From an uncultured Bacteroidota bacterium (lineage in GTDB: Bacteria; Bacteroidota; Bacteroidia; Flavobacteriales; Flavobacteriaceae), in contig CACORF010000001.1 in NCBI GenBank assembly GCA_902629505.1, positions 1 to 64,000 of the forward strand: DNA of 64,000 nucleotides, given 5' to 3'. Positions 21,761 to 31,321 of the stretch are shown piece by piece (the first letter of the stretch is position 1; every line of letters starts with the position of its first letter). The translations under genes and the position numbers were made by a program. Under the pieces are notes generated by a model that was not told the DNA's origin, did not search any database, and saw nothing but the letters and a program-made list of their open reading frames with translations.

Positions 21761-22453
21761 ATGAATAAGTCAGATATTAAAATACTTTGTGTTGATGATG
21801 AGCCTGATATTTTAGAGATTCTAAAGTATAATTTATCGGGTGAGGGATATGATGTATCTACGGCTAAAGATGGCAAAAGCGCTCTTAAAATAGCTAATGA
21901 TAAAGTTCCAAATGTTATAATCATGGATATAATGATGCCTAATATGGATGGGATAGAGGCTTGTGAGGCCCTCAGGGCAAACGACAGGTTTAACGATACT
22001 TTAATTATGTTTTTAACTGCCAGAGGTGAGGATTATTCTCATATTGCAGCATATGAAGCAGGAGCTGATGATTATGTCACAAAACCAGTTAAACCAAAAA
22101 TTTTAGTATCTAAAGTCAAAGGGCTTTTAAGAAGATCTAAAAAGAATTTTGAAAAAGAAGTTGACGAAATTCAATTTGGCAACTTTAAAATCAACAAAGA
22201 TAAATACAAAGTTTATGTAGATGATAGATCAATAAGTTTACCAAAAAAAGAGTTTGAGCTATTGAGTTTACTCTGTTCTAAGCCTGACAAGGTGTTCAAG
22301 AGAGAAAAAATAATGGAAAAAGTTTGGGGAGAACAAGTTGTTGTTGGCGACAGAACTATAGATGTTCACATAAGAAAATTACGAGAGAAAATAGGAAATA
22401 AATACTTTAAAACTGTTAAAGGTGTTGGTTATAAATTTATAATTGAAGAATGA
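21761..22453 (+). CDS. Response regulator (PhoB/OmpR family)
   Basis: Receiver domain VDDEPDILE...IMDIMMPNMDG, winged-helix output VVGDRTIDVHIRKLREKIG. Confidence 0.9.
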   Translation: MNKSDIKILCVDDEPDILEILKYNLSGEGYDVSTAKDGKSALKIANDKVPNVIIMDIMMPNMDGIEACEALRANDRFNDTLIMFLTARGEDYSHIAAYEAGADDYVTKPVKPKILVSKVKGLLRRSKKNFEKEVDEIQFGNFKINKDKYKVYVDDRSISLPKKEFELLSLLCSKPDKVFKREKIMEKVWGEQVVVGDRTIDVHIRKLREKIGNKYFKTVKGVGYKFIIEE

Positions 22454-23361
22454 AACTTCCCTTTAAAATTCAACCAAGTGTTCAAGCTTTTAGAGCATCT
22501 TTTTATATTAACATAATAGCTCTAATATTCTATTTTTTCGTTATTGGTGGTTTTTCAATAAATGATTTAGGGTATTTTATTCTGACTTTCTTTATGTCTA
22601 GTATAGTGCTTGAGAACTTTTTAAGTAGTAATAAATCAAACATTGAAGAAATTAACATTCTAAAGGATCAAGAAAATTATAGAAGAGAATTTTTAGGAAA
22701 TGTTTCGCACGAATTAAAAACACCATTATTTACTATTCAAGGTTATATACTAACACTTATCGAGGGTGCAATGAAAGACAAGAAAGTTAGAGGTAAATAT
22801 TTGAAAAGATCAGCTAAGGGTGTAGACAGGCTAATATCTATTGTAAAAGATCTAGATTTGATAACACAATTTGAGTCGGGTATTAAAACAGTTGATAAAT
22901 CTAATTTTAATATTTATGAGTTGATTTACAACGTTTATGATTTAATGGAGTTTGAATCAGAGAAAAATAATACAAAACTTTTAATAAAGGATGAACATAA
23001 TAGTCCTGTAATAGTAAATGCTGATAAAGAAAGAATTTTACAAGTATTAACTAACCTAATTGTAAACTCAATAAAATATGGAAAAGAAAATGGATATACT
23101 CAAGTAGCAGTTGAGGAATATAATAAAGATAGTATAATCGTAAGAGTAGCTGATAATGGAGAAGGAATAGAGGATGAACATTTGCCTCGTTTATTTGAAA
23201 GATTCTATAGAATTGATAAAAATAGATCTAGAAAAAAAGGTGGATCAGGACTTGGATTATCAATTGTTAAGCATATAATTGAGGCTCATCAAGAACAAAT
23301 TTTTGTTGAAAGTAAAGTTGGTCAAGGTACTGAATTCTCATTTACTTTAAAGAAACCTTAA
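22450..23361 (+). CDS. Sensor histidine kinase (two short TM, no large sensor domain)
   Basis: NVSHELKTPL H-box, ADNGEGIEDEHLPRLFERFYR, GGSGLGLSIVKHI; 4-nt overlap with response regulator. Confidence 0.9.
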   Translation: MKLPFKIQPSVQAFRASFYINIIALIFYFFVIGGFSINDLGYFILTFFMSSIVLENFLSSNKSNIEEINILKDQENYRREFLGNVSHELKTPLFTIQGYILTLIEGAMKDKKVRGKYLKRSAKGVDRLISIVKDLDLITQFESGIKTVDKSNFNIYELIYNVYDLMEFESEKNNTKLLIKDEHNSPVIVNADKERILQVLTNLIVNSIKYGKENGYTQVAVEEYNKDSIIVRVADNGEGIEDEHLPRLFERFYRIDKNRSRKKGGSGLGLSIVKHIIEAHQEQIFVESKVGQGTEFSFTLKKP

Positions 23362-23380
23362 GATATCCTTTATCATTTCA

Positions 23381-23698
23381 ATGAGTAAAAATGATTTTTT
23401 TCAAAGAGTTTACGACATAGTGAAAACTATTCCACAGGGTAGAGTAACTACTTATGGTTTGATTGCAAAAAAGCTAGGAATGGCGTCAAGTGCAAGAACA
23501 GTGGGATGGGCTCTTAACGCTTCCCACAATGACTCATCTATACCTGCTCATAGAGTTGTAAATAGAAATGGATTACTAACTGGTAAACATCACTTTAAAG
23601 GCTTTGACTTAATGAAACAGTTATTAGAGAATGAGGGAATAAAAGTTAAGGATGATAAAGTAATTGACTTTGAAGTTAAACTTTGGGATCCAAAATAA
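23381..23698 (+). CDS. Alkyltransferase-like (MGMT-family) protein lacking the catalytic Cys
   Basis: IPAHRVVNRNGLLTG: PCHRV active-site Cys replaced by Ala. Confidence 0.85.
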   Translation: MSKNDFFQRVYDIVKTIPQGRVTTYGLIAKKLGMASSARTVGWALNASHNDSSIPAHRVVNRNGLLTGKHHFKGFDLMKQLLENEGIKVKDDKVIDFEVKLWDPK

Positions 23699-23759
23699 TT
23701 ATATAAATTTTAAGAATTAAATCTATTAGTTACATGTATCTTTGTGTTGTTAACAAATT

Positions 23760-24929
23760 ATGGATTTAACAAAAAACAATATCAAAAAAACACTTGAGAA
23801 GATCAATATGACTGGTCATTCGAAAGATATTGTTTCATCTGGAATTTTAAAAAATATCCAAGTTTTTGGGGATCAAGTTGACATTGATCTAGTAGTAACT
23901 AATCCTGCTTTACAAGCAAGAAAAAAACTTGAAGTGGATATCATGAAAATAATTCACGATGACATTTATGAAAAAGCAAAAATTAATGTAAATACCAAAG
24001 TTGAGTCACCAAAAGCTAACAAAAATGTAGAAAATGAAATTGATTCACCTGATCGTCCAAAAATAACTACGCAAGCAAAAAAAATTAAAGGAGTTGATTC
24101 AATAATTGCAATATCTTCTGCTAAAGGAGGGGTTGGTAAGTCTACTGTAACAATTAATCTTGCTGCAGCACTTGCAAAAAAAGGATGTAAAGTAGGAATT
24201 CTTGATGCAGATATTTATGGGCCATCTGTTCCCACAATGATGGATGTTGAAGGATACGTTCCAAAATCAATTAAAATAAATGATAAATCAAAAATAGAGC
24301 CAGTAGAAAGCTATGATGTTAAAATTATGTCTATTGGTTTCTTTACAAAGCTTGATCAAGCTGTTGTTTGGAGAGGACCTATGGCATCAAAAGCTCTTAA
24401 TCAAATGATTTTTGATACTCATTGGGGTGAATTAGACTTTCTTTTTTTAGATTTACCTCCTGGTACAGGTGATATTCATTTAAGTTTAGTCCAATCTCTT
24501 CCAATTACAGGGTCAATTATTGTTAGTACACCCCAAAATGTAGCTCTAGCTGACGCTAGGAGAGGGATAAAAATGTTTCAACAAGAAAGTATATCTGTTC
24601 CAATATTGGGTTTAATTGAAAATATGGCATATTTCAAAGCAGAAGATTCTGCTACAAAACACTACATATTTGGTGAGGCTGGAGTAAAGTATTTATCAAA
24701 AGATTTAAATATTAATTTCTTGGGAGAAATACCAATATTTCAGGCTTTAAGAGAAGCTTCAGATTTTGGAAGACCTGGTTCACTTCAAGAGTCTACGGAT
24801 GTTTCAAATATTTTTGAAGAAATTTCAAAAAACATGGTTGAACAATTATTAATCAGAAATAAAGAATTACCTCCCACAAAGATTGTTGAAATTACTAACT
24901 TAGTGGGATGTTCTGCAATTAAAAAGTAA
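23760..24929 (+). CDS. Mrp/ApbC-type iron-sulfur cluster carrier ATPase
   Basis: SSAKGGVGKSTVTINLAAALAKKG deviant Walker A, DUF59-like N-terminus. Confidence 0.92.
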   Translation: MDLTKNNIKKTLEKINMTGHSKDIVSSGILKNIQVFGDQVDIDLVVTNPALQARKKLEVDIMKIIHDDIYEKAKINVNTKVESPKANKNVENEIDSPDRPKITTQAKKIKGVDSIIAISSAKGGVGKSTVTINLAAALAKKGCKVGILDADIYGPSVPTMMDVEGYVPKSIKINDKSKIEPVESYDVKIMSIGFFTKLDQAVVWRGPMASKALNQMIFDTHWGELDFLFLDLPPGTGDIHLSLVQSLPITGSIIVSTPQNVALADARRGIKMFQQESISVPILGLIENMAYFKAEDSATKHYIFGEAGVKYLSKDLNINFLGEIPIFQALREASDFGRPGSLQESTDVSNIFEEISKNMVEQLLIRNKELPPTKIVEITNLVGCSAIKK

Positions 24930-25171
24930 TGAGCAAATTAGAAAATAAAATATTAGATGCGCTTGAAGAGATCAGACCATTTCTAGTTAAGGATGGAGGT
25001 GATATATCTCTTGAATCAATTAAAGACTCAACTGTGAAAGTTAAACTACATGGTGCATGTGCAGACTGTAAAGTAAACCAGATGACTCTTAAAAATGGAG
25101 TAGAAACTACTATAAAAAAATATGCTCCAGAAATTAAAGAAGTCAAATCTGTATTGCCTCTTTCTCAATGA
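24929..25171 (+). CDS. NifU C-terminal-domain protein (Fe-S scaffold)
   Basis: IRPFLVKDGGDISL...LHGACADCKVNQMTLKNGVE. Confidence 0.9.
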   Translation: MSKLENKILDALEEIRPFLVKDGGDISLESIKDSTVKVKLHGACADCKVNQMTLKNGVETTIKKYAPEIKEVKSVLPLSQ

Positions 25172-26220
25172 TTAAAACTGATATTTTAATAATAGGGGCC
25201 GGCCCTACAGGCCTTTTTACCGTTTTTGAGGCGGGTCTTCTAAAAATGAAATGTCACATTTTAGATTCCTTGACACAACCTGGTGGTCAATGTATTGAGC
25301 TATATCCAAAAAAGCCTATCTATGATATACCTGCCTATCCTGAAATTATTGCAGGTGATTTAATTGAAAATCTATTAGAACAGATTAAACCTTTTAAACC
25401 GTCATATACTCTTGGAGAAACAGCATTAAATTTAGATAAACTTGATGATGGATCTTTTAAAGTAACTACTGATAAGGGGACTGAAATTTTCGCTAAAATA
25501 ATTGCAATAGCTGGTGGTCTTGGTACTTTTACACCAAGAAAACCAAATATATCGAACATAACTGATTATGAGGATAATGGTATCTTATACATGATTAAAG
25601 ATCCACTTGAGTTTAAAGATAAAACAGTTGTAATTGCTGGGGGAGGAGATTCAGCTTTAGATTGGTCAATTCATCTTTCAAAGATTTCAAAAAAAGTTAT
25701 ACTTATACACAGAAGAAATGAATTTAGAGGTGCAAATGATTCTGTTGCTTCTGTTCAAAAACTAAAAGATCTTGGAAAAATTGATGTTATTACTCCAGCT
25801 CAAGTTTCAAGACTCAATGGAAAGTCTAAACTCGAATCCATTATAGTAGATATAGATGGAAATGAAAATGAAATTAAAACTGACTACTTCATACCTTTGT
25901 TTGGTTTAGTTCCTAAATTAGGACCTATAAAAGATTGGGGTTTAAATATTGAGAATAATGCGATAAAAGTAAATAATAGCCTTGACTATCAAACAAATAT
26001 TGATGGTATTTATGCTATTGGAGACGTTAATACATATCCAGGGAAACTTAAGTTAATATTAAGTGGATTTCATGAGGCAGCTATAATGTGTCATAGTGCA
26101 TATTCAAAATTAAATCCAGACAAGAGAAACATACTTAAGTACACAACAGTCAGTGGAATTGAAGGTTTTGATGGTTCAAAAAAAGAGGCAAAAAAATCTC
26201 AGATAAGTAAAATTGATTAA
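25168..26220 (+). CDS. NAD(P)/FAD-dependent oxidoreductase, ferredoxin-NADP(+) reductase (TrxR-like) type
   Basis: IIGAGPTGLF, VVIAGGGDSALDW, YAIGDVNTYPGKLKLI; no CxxC. Confidence 0.85.
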   Translation: MIKTDILIIGAGPTGLFTVFEAGLLKMKCHILDSLTQPGGQCIELYPKKPIYDIPAYPEIIAGDLIENLLEQIKPFKPSYTLGETALNLDKLDDGSFKVTTDKGTEIFAKIIAIAGGLGTFTPRKPNISNITDYEDNGILYMIKDPLEFKDKTVVIAGGGDSALDWSIHLSKISKKVILIHRRNEFRGANDSVASVQKLKDLGKIDVITPAQVSRLNGKSKLESIIVDIDGNENEIKTDYFIPLFGLVPKLGPIKDWGLNIENNAIKVNNSLDYQTNIDGIYAIGDVNTYPGKLKLILSGFHEAAIMCHSAYSKLNPDKRNILKYTTVSGIEGFDGSKKEAKKSQISKID

Positions 26221-27677
26221 ATTTTATTAATAAAATTATTAAATGGATCTTTATATTCTATTCCATTATTAGTTCTTAATATTGATAACTTATTATAACT
26301 CTCAAGACCCCACAAAACAAATTCTATAAAGAATAGCTCATCATCGTCATTCAATTCAGGAATATATTTTTTAATCAACTTTTTTGCATCAATTACTTGA
26401 TTAAGTAGATCCTCGTAATCTTTATTTTTCAAGTTATCATTGATAACTAATTGTCTATTGGTGAACCACTCTAAAATTGAATCATAAGGAGTAACCTCAT
26501 CTGGTTTAATTAATTTTTCAATTCTAGGAAAATATTTATTAAAAATTGATTTCACAGCTGATGAAATAAGATTATATGATACTTGCTCTGCGCCCTCTTC
26601 CTCTCCCTCATAAACTAATTCTACTTTTCCATTTATTGAGGAAATAACTGAGCTAAAATCAGACATCCTAATTGAAGTTTTCTCTTCATTGTTAATTATC
26701 ATACGTCTTTCAGCAGATGAAACAAGATTTTGTAAACTGGTTATACTCATTCTTGCACTTACTCCACTTTTTCTATCAACAAGATCACTTTCTCTTGCCT
26801 CAAAAGAAATTTGCTCAATTATATCTCTTGCAACTTCGGGAATATGAATTTCTGAAGCTAACCTTGAATCAATTTTTGACTCTTGTTCTGTAATTTTTTT
26901 TGCAATATCAATGGATTCAGGGTAATGAGTTAGAATTTGTGATCCAACTCTATCTTTTAAGGGTGTTACAATTGTTCCTCTATTCGTATAATCTTCTGGA
27001 TTTGAAGTAAAAATAAATTGAATATCAAGAGGAAGTCTAACTTTAAAACCTCGAATTTGAATTTCTTTTTCCTCTAAAATTGAAAAAAGTGAAACTTGAA
27101 TTCTTGGTTGCAAATCTGGTAATTCATTAAGCACAAAAATACATCTGTGTGCTCTTGGGATTAATCCAAAGTGAATAACTTCTTCATTTGAATATGATAA
27201 TTTAAGATTTGTAGCCTTTATTGGGTCAATATCACCGATTAAATCTGATACTGTAACGTCTGGAGTCGCAAGTTTTTCGTAAAATCTTTCATCTCTGTGA
27301 AGCCAATCTATTTCAGTTTTGTCTCCATTAGATTTAATAATTTGAAGAGAACTTTTAAAAATTGGATTAAGTGGATCATCATTTGTTTCTGAGCCTTTGA
27401 TTATTGGAATCCACTCATCTAGAAGGTTTACACAAGTTCGCGCCAGTTTAGTTTTAGCTTGACCCCTTAAACCAAGAAGGTTAATACTATGATTTGAGAG
27501 AAAAGCTCTTTCCACACTTGGAATCACTGTCTCTTCATATCCGATTAGATCTGAAAATACATTAATACCTTCTGAGAGGTTATGCCTTAAATTATCTGTA
27601 ATTTCTTGATTAAGAGATTTATGTATGTAATCTGATGATTTTAATTCACCAATTGTTTTGATTTTAGGTTTGTTCAT
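26217..27677 (-). CDS. MoxR/ChlI-like AAA+ ATPase with atypical Walker motifs
   Basis: GLRGQAKTKLAR, CIFVLNELPDLQPRIQVSLFSILEE, FTSNPEDYTNRGTIVTPLKDRVGSQI. Confidence 0.85.
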   Translation of the reverse strand: MNKPKIKTIGELKSSDYIHKSLNQEITDNLRHNLSEGINVFSDLIGYEETVIPSVERAFLSNHSINLLGLRGQAKTKLARTCVNLLDEWIPIIKGSETNDDPLNPIFKSSLQIIKSNGDKTEIDWLHRDERFYEKLATPDVTVSDLIGDIDPIKATNLKLSYSNEEVIHFGLIPRAHRCIFVLNELPDLQPRIQVSLFSILEEKEIQIRGFKVRLPLDIQFIFTSNPEDYTNRGTIVTPLKDRVGSQILTHYPESIDIAKKITEQESKIDSRLASEIHIPEVARDIIEQISFEARESDLVDRKSGVSARMSITSLQNLVSSAERRMIINNEEKTSIRMSDFSSVISSINGKVELVYEGEEEGAEQVSYNLISSAVKSIFNKYFPRIEKLIKPDEVTPYDSILEWFTNRQLVINDNLKNKDYEDLLNQVIDAKKLIKKYIPELNDDDELFFIEFVLWGLESYNKLSILRTNNGIEYKDPFNNFINKI

Positions 27678-28780
27678 TATCTTAATTTTTGTCTTCTATT
27701 TTTGTCATAATCTTCAAATACCATTTCACTCAAACCTTCTAAACCTGTATAGAAGGCTTTTCCATTATTTACTTCAGAGAATTTTTTAACAAAAGTTTGC
27801 AAGTAGGGATCACTAGCAATCATAAATGTTGTAATTGGTATATTATTTTTTTTTGCAATTCTAGCTCTATTATAACACTGATCAAGAATAAAATTATCAA
27901 GACCAGCACTATTTTTATAAAAACCATCCTTTGTGAACATACAACTGGGCTTACCGTCAGTTATCATAAAGATTTGTTTATTATTATTCTTTTTTCTTCT
28001 AAGAATATCAAATGCTAAGTCAAGTCCCGCTACTGTATTTGTATGATAAGGTCCTACTTTTAAATATGGTAAGTCTTTAATACTAATTGGTTTTGCCTCA
28101 TCTCCAAATGATAAAATATCAATAGTATCTTTTGGGAATTTTGTTTTAATGTATTCAACAAGTGCCATAGCAACTTTTTTTGCTGGAGTTATTCTGTCTT
28201 CACCATAAAGAATCATACTGTGACTAATATCAATCATTAGCACAGTACTCATCTGAGAATTGTGGTTTGAATCCCAAACTACAATATCTTCTTTCTTAAG
28301 TGTTAGATCGTTTTCACCAGATGATATTATGGCATTTTTTAAACTTTCAGTTAATAATATTCTATCTAAGGGATCTCCATATTCAAAACCCTTTATGTTA
28401 AGATTATCATCAGATCCTGATGAAGAAAACTTTGTCCTATGATTTCCTTTTTTTGTTTTTTTTAGTTTACCAAATAAATGTTTAAGTACATGTTTTCTTA
28501 AAAGCCTTTCTGTTTTTGAGCTAATTTTAGTTTTTTCTTCTCCTCCTTGAATTTGTTTTGAGATAAAGCCTTTACTTAAAAGATCATTAATAAAATCATC
28601 AATAGTATAATTTTCATCTGTTAGCTGATACTCTTTATCTAACTCTCTTAGCCAATCAATAGCTTCATCAAAGTCTCCTGATGTATGAATAATAAGTTCC
28701 TTAAAAATATTAAACAGCTTCTCGAAAGGAGAAAGGTTAGGCTCTTTATAGTTGGTAAATTTAAATGCTGATTTCTTCAA
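27677..28780 (-). CDS. VWA-domain protein (partner of the MoxR-like ATPase)
   Basis: MIDAS motif VLMIDISHSM, IFMITDGKPS; starts adjacent to the ATPase gene. Confidence 0.85.
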   Translation of the reverse strand: MKKSAFKFTNYKEPNLSPFEKLFNIFKELIIHTSGDFDEAIDWLRELDKEYQLTDENYTIDDFINDLLSKGFISKQIQGGEEKTKISSKTERLLRKHVLKHLFGKLKKTKKGNHRTKFSSSGSDDNLNIKGFEYGDPLDRILLTESLKNAIISSGENDLTLKKEDIVVWDSNHNSQMSTVLMIDISHSMILYGEDRITPAKKVAMALVEYIKTKFPKDTIDILSFGDEAKPISIKDLPYLKVGPYHTNTVAGLDLAFDILRRKKNNNKQIFMITDGKPSCMFTKDGFYKNSAGLDNFILDQCYNRARIAKKNNIPITTFMIASDPYLQTFVKKFSEVNNGKAFYTGLEGLSEMVFEDYDKNRRQKLR

Positions 28781-28876
28781 TTTGTCTAAGAAATTAATTT
28801 CAATTCAAATTAAACAAATAAAATTTATCTTAGAGTTTAACTTTACTATATTTAAATGATTTTTAACAATATTTAA

Positions 28877-29950
28877 ATGATTGAAAAGGATTTTGTCAAT
28901 AATGATAATTTCTTGTCTGAAGGAATTGTAGAGTGGAGTTCACCTAGTAATATTGCGTTAGTTAAATATTGGGGTAAAAAATATAATCAAATACCCCAAA
29001 ATCCATCAATCAGTTTTACACTTTCTAAGTCCTCCACAACAACATCTGTGGAATTTAAACCAAAAAAAAATAAAGCCAATTCTATTGGTTTTGAATTTGA
29101 CGGTGTTAAAGATCACGAGTTTGGTCAAAAAATTAAATTATTTATTACCAACATTGAAAAGTATTTTAACTTTTTAAAAAACCATGATATAAATATCAAA
29201 TCAGAAAATAATTTTCCTCATAGTAGTGGAATTGCATCATCTGCATCATCAATGTCTGCATTAGCTTCGTGTCTAGTTGATATTGAAAAGTTAAATTCCA
29301 ATCAACAAGATGATTCATACTATTTAAAAAAGAAATCCTTTATAGCTAGGCTTGGTTCTGGAAGTGCCTCAAGAAGTATAGAAGGACCCATTACTCTTTG
29401 GGGTGAATCAAAATCTTATCCTGGAAGTTCTGATTTATATGCAATTAACATATCGGAAGGTGTAGATCAGATATTCAAAGAATATCAGAATACAATTTTA
29501 ATAATTGATCCTGGAGTTAAGAAAATATCAAGTTCGATTGGACATAAACTAATGAATGAAAATCCATTTTCAAAGACAAGATTTAGTGAAGCAAAGAATA
29601 ATATTACTAAGCTAAAAAATGTTTTAAAATCAGGGCATTTAGATGAGTTTATAAACATTACAGAATCAGAAGCTTTAATGATTCACTCTCTAATGTTAAC
29701 ATCAAGTCCATACTTTATTTTAATGAAGCCAAACACCTTAGAAGTTATTCAAAGAATCCTAGAATACAGAAGAGAAACCAAAAATCCAGTTTGTTTTTCA
29801 CTTGATGCTGGCTCTAATGTTCATCTACTTTATCCAAATATAATTAAGCCTGACGTACAAAAATTTATTGAGGATGATCTATTAAATTTTTGTAAATCTA
29901 AGACATGTATATTAGATAGTCTTGGTAATGGTTCAGAAAAAATTAAATAA
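28877..29950 (+). CDS. mvaD: Diphosphomevalonate decarboxylase
   Basis: SSPSNIALVKYWGKK, NFPHSSGIASSASSMSALA. Confidence 0.9.
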   Translation: MIEKDFVNNDNFLSEGIVEWSSPSNIALVKYWGKKYNQIPQNPSISFTLSKSSTTTSVEFKPKKNKANSIGFEFDGVKDHEFGQKIKLFITNIEKYFNFLKNHDINIKSENNFPHSSGIASSASSMSALASCLVDIEKLNSNQQDDSYYLKKKSFIARLGSGSASRSIEGPITLWGESKSYPGSSDLYAINISEGVDQIFKEYQNTILIIDPGVKKISSSIGHKLMNENPFSKTRFSEAKNNITKLKNVLKSGHLDEFINITESEALMIHSLMLTSSPYFILMKPNTLEVIQRILEYRRETKNPVCFSLDAGSNVHLLYPNIIKPDVQKFIEDDLLNFCKSKTCILDSLGNGSEKIK

Positions 29951-30834
29951 TGGATAGTACTTCTTTTAACTCAAAAATTTTGTTGTTTGGTGAGTATGGT
30001 ATTATGCATGATTCAGATGCTTTATCTATTCCTTATAAAAGATTTAATGGATTTCTTGCTAAATCAAATAATCTAACAGAAGATCAAAAAAAATCAAATA
30101 GAAATATAGAATCTTTATATGAATATATGATTCAAGAAGAATATCTAGGTGATATAATTAATTCAAATAATTTAAAAGAGGAAATTGATTCAGGTCTATA
30201 TTTTGAAAGTAATATTCCAATTGGAAGTGGGCTTGGAAGTAGTGGAGCTTTAGTCTCCTCAATTATATCAAGATATTCTAAAGTTGATTTGAAATCATTT
30301 TCTAATGCGGAATTAAAAAAAATTATGTCATTAATTGAATCAAAATTTCATGGAAATTCCTCTGGGTTTGATCCTGCTGTGTCATACTTTAATAAACCAA
30401 TGCTATATTCAAATCAAAAAATAAGACCGATTGAAATAATTGCTTTTAAAGATTTTAAAGTATATATAATAGATAGTCGAATAGAATCCTCAACAAAAAA
30501 AATGATTAAGACATTTGAAGATAAAATGATTGATAGTGAATTCAGACTTTTCTTTAATAATAAGTTTATTACTAATACTAATCAATGTATTGACCACTTA
30601 ATAAATAATCCTGAACTGTTTAGAAATTCAATTAAAGAACTATCAAATGACACTTACAATAATTTTCATGAAATGATTCCAAATAACATAAAAAACAAAT
30701 GGAAAGAAGGTATTAGAAATGATTCATATTATATGAAACTTTGTGGATCTGGTGGGGGAGGGTTCTTTTTAGCTTATGATTTTGATAATCAAATAAATTC
30801 AAGTTTTTCTGAGTTTAATTTTTTTCAGATATAA
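29950..30834 (+). CDS. GHMP kinase, probable mevalonate kinase
   Basis: ILLFGEYGIMHDSDA, IPIGSGLGSSGALVSSI; coupled to mvaD. Confidence 0.82.
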   Translation: MDSTSFNSKILLFGEYGIMHDSDALSIPYKRFNGFLAKSNNLTEDQKKSNRNIESLYEYMIQEEYLGDIINSNNLKEEIDSGLYFESNIPIGSGLGSSGALVSSIISRYSKVDLKSFSNAELKKIMSLIESKFHGNSSGFDPAVSYFNKPMLYSNQKIRPIEIIAFKDFKVYIIDSRIESSTKKMIKTFEDKMIDSEFRLFFNNKFITNTNQCIDHLINNPELFRNSIKELSNDTYNNFHEMIPNNIKNKWKEGIRNDSYYMKLCGSGGGGFFLAYDFDNQINSSFSEFNFFQI

Positions 30835-30838
30835 ATAA

Positions 30839-31321
30839 ATGAGTAAAGTCATAATTTTATTTGGTGTAAGTGGTTGTGGTAAATCTTTAATTGGGAAAAA
30901 ACTTTCTTTAGATTTAAAATTCAAATTTATTGAGGGAGATGACTTTCACTCAAATGAAAATATTGAAAAAATGAATAATAATATTCCATTAAATGATAAA
31001 GACAGAGAGACATGGATTAAAGATATTAATAGCGAGATAAATAGATTAAAGATCAAAAATATAGTAGTTGCATGTTCAGCTCTAAAAGAGTCGTACAGAC
31101 AAGCGCTGATAAATGGAGTTAATGCAGATATAGATTGGTTCTGTCTTAAAGGAAACTTTGACTTAATAAAGAAAAGACTTGACATCAGAGAAGATCATTT
31201 TTTCAAGTCGGATTTACTTAACTCTCAGTTTAATATAATTGAATATCCTGATTATTGTAAATTTATTGATATCACTGAAAGTCCTGATATTATTGTTGAA
31301 AAAATTAAATCTGAATTATAA
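30839..31321 (+). CDS. gntK: Gluconokinase
   Basis: LFGVSGCGKSLIGK, FIEGDDFHSNENIEKM, VVACSALKESYRQAL. Confidence 0.88.
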   Translation: MSKVIILFGVSGCGKSLIGKKLSLDLKFKFIEGDDFHSNENIEKMNNNIPLNDKDRETWIKDINSEINRLKIKNIVVACSALKESYRQALINGVNADIDWFCLKGNFDLIKKRLDIREDHFFKSDLLNSQFNIIEYPDYCKFIDITESPDIIVEKIKSEL

